A stretch of DNA of 14,565 nt, from the NCBI GenBank assembly GCA_043804035.1, contig JAZDJJ010000133.1, positions 1 through 14,565 of the forward strand. The letters run 5' to 3'. A program made the position numbers and the translations under genes. A model generated the notes under the pieces. It did not search any database, had not been told where the DNA came from, and worked only from the letters and a program-made list of their open reading frames with translations. Shown here piece by piece: positions 13,702-14,565 of the stretch. Positions within the stretch are counted from its first letter, which is position 1. Every line of letters starts with the position of its first letter. Source of the stretch: JAZDJJ01 sp043804035 (GTDB lineage: Bacteria; Bacteroidota; Bacteroidia; Palsa-948).

Positions 13702-14358
13702 TTATTTTTCTGTTTCTGTTTCTGCTTTTTGAATTTTAAGTTTTCCTTCTCTCCACATCTTTATAAATTGCGCCCATGCAAATGGATTCAATAAATTATT
13801 AGGAGGATATTGTCCTGCCCAATATAATTTGGCGCTTTGTTGTTGCATGGATGCTTTGTATCCTATACTTCCACTCATGACGATGGGTTCAGATTTTTCT
13901 TTTATCTTTTCTCGTTCCAGATTTTTTTCTGCACGCACAAGGTCATCATCAGGAACATTAGTGTTGAGAAATACTTCCCTGAACTGTTCTTTGGTGGGCC
14001 AGGGATAGATGACAGTTTCTTTTAACAAAATAGTATCGTTGTGCATTACCTGAATAAGAGAATATTTATTGCTTGTCAGTGTATCGGGAATAATAAAAAA
14101 TGCTTTTTTGTAACCGATGGCTGAAAAGACAATGATGTCTTTTTTGCGAGCGACAAAAGAAAAATATCCATAAAAATCACTGATGGTTCCTCTGTGAGTA
14201 TTTTTGACAATAATGCTTGTGAAAGAAACTGGTTTTAAGCTATCCATCTCTACAACAACACCTGAAAACTGGAGGAGGTCGTGTTCTTGAGAGAATATAG
14301 TATTAATATGGATATTAACACCAATGATGCTAATAATGATAATGAATAACTTTCGCAT
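13702..14358 (-). CDS. Secreted carboxypeptidase-regulatory-like domain protein
   Basis: From ATG 14358 this is 218 residues; a TTG at 14367 would add three but lies inside the promoter box. A signal peptide covers about 1-23 (MRKLFIIIISIIG, cut probably before Q24). A carboxypeptidase-regulatory-like domain spans about 31-115 (FSGVVVEMDSLKPVSFTSII, then GTISDFYGYFSF). A linker ETVIYPWPTKEQF (114-126) follows, then a charged helical stretch (139-156) and a Trp/Pro-rich C-terminus. It is probably periplasmic or tied to the outer membrane. It is co-transcribed with the TonB-dependent receptor 2 nt downstream, and this family is seen next to such receptors. It may act as an accessory part of the receptor; this role is inferred. 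No catalytic residues are visible. Confidence 0.8.
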   Translation of the reverse strand: MRKLFIIIISIIGVNIHINTIFSQEHDLLQFSGVVVEMDSLKPVSFTSIIVKNTHRGTISDFYGYFSFVARKKDIIVFSAIGYKKAFFIIPDTLTSNKYSLIQVMHNDTILLKETVIYPWPTKEQFREVFLNTNVPDDDLVRAEKNLEREKIKEKSEPIVMSGSIGYKASMQQQSAKLYWAGQYPPNNLLNPFAWAQFIKMWREGKLKIQKAETETEK

Positions 14359-14364
14359 GCAATT

Positions 14365-14372
14365 CAAAAATA
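14365..14372 (-). promoter_or_regulatory. TAnnTTTG box of the receptor operon
   Basis: On the minus strand this reads TATTTTTG, identical to the box of the arginase-like gene at 2989-2996. It lies 6 nt before ATG 14358, so the mRNA would have little or no leader. No clear -33 TTG was seen. Its TTG overlaps the longer alternative start, which is therefore unlikely. Confidence 0.45.
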
Positions 14373-14411
14373 CTAAAATTGCCAGATAAGATTATTTTTA
14401 TTTTTCACTTT

Positions 14412-14531
14412 AATCCGTGAATGAAATTATAAACTCACCGTCATTGCGAGGGAGCGCAGCGACCGAAGCAATCCCTTTAATTATTATGAGATTCCTCGCT
14501 TCGCTCGGAATGACGGATGCCTTCACGGATT
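14412..14531. repeat. 120-bp palindromic (MITE/REP-like) element
   Basis: The outer ends AATCCGTGAA (14412-14421) and TTCACGGATT (14522-14531) are perfect 10-bp inverted copies. Inside, CCGTCATT (14438-14445) and AATGACGG (14509-14516) form a second perfect 8-bp pair. Between them lie the two arms of a common dispersed family, GTCATTGCGAG...GAAGCAATC on the left and ATTCCTCGCTTCGCTCGG on the right. There is no coding sequence. It could be a mobilisable element or a terminator-like cruciform beyond the receptor operon start. Confidence 0.8.
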
Positions 14532-14565
14532 CAGGTTTATGTAAATTATTGTTGCTATTTTGTTA

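Overview
The window looks like a chromosomal segment of a low-GC member of the Bacteroidota, probably uncultured. The evidence is: TAnnTTTG-type promoter boxes upstream of several genes; a TonB-dependent receptor with an N-terminal carboxypeptidase-regulatory-like domain; a Bacteroidota-type arginase-like protein with altered metal ligands; a DUF6913-type protein beside dapA; and A-rich leaders without strong Shine-Dalgarno sequences. No rRNA, tRNA, CRISPR array, transposase or phage gene was found.

Layout. (1) Positions 1-124 are a 15-bp tandem repeat that is also an open frame of SINEI pentapeptides. It stops 2 nt before gltA, so it is probably the tail of an upstream gene cut by the window edge. 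(2) gltA (127-1557) encodes the small glutamate synthase / NfnB-type flavoprotein. (3) Two minus-strand genes follow: an arginase-like protein with degenerate metal ligands and a Ppx/GppA phosphatase. (4) A small toxin-antitoxin remnant (4290-4719) has an intact antitoxin and a PIN toxin that loses its family resemblance after about 24 residues. (5) A co-directional block (4843-9898) holds two GT4 glycosyltransferases, a WcaF-like acetyltransferase, a DUF6913 protein, dapA and uppS, with gaps of 31, 17, 0, -8 and 51 nt. It joins surface-glycan assembly, diaminopimelate/lysine synthesis and lipid-carrier synthesis. (6) A 483-bp repeat-rich spacer has two small hairpins near its right end. (7) A DUF4160-DUF2442 pair (10382-10930) has a good promoter. 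(8) A minus-strand pair encodes a regulatory-domain lipid- or envelope-type secreted protein and a TonB-dependent receptor (14358 down to 11105). (9) A 120-bp palindromic element (14412-14531) lies near the right edge.

The intergenic spaces are the most unusual part. A 111-bp direct repeat (106/111 identical) occurs at 4728-4838 and 10067-10177. It flanks the whole glycan-dapA-uppS block, and on the outer side of each copy lies a small toxin-antitoxin-type module. Several different GTCAT-starting palindromic repeats also fill the spacers. No clearly new enzymatic system was identified. The leads most worth checking are the SINEI tail, the flanking repeat pair, the possible structured RNA before the DUF4160 gene, and the arginase-like pseudoenzyme.
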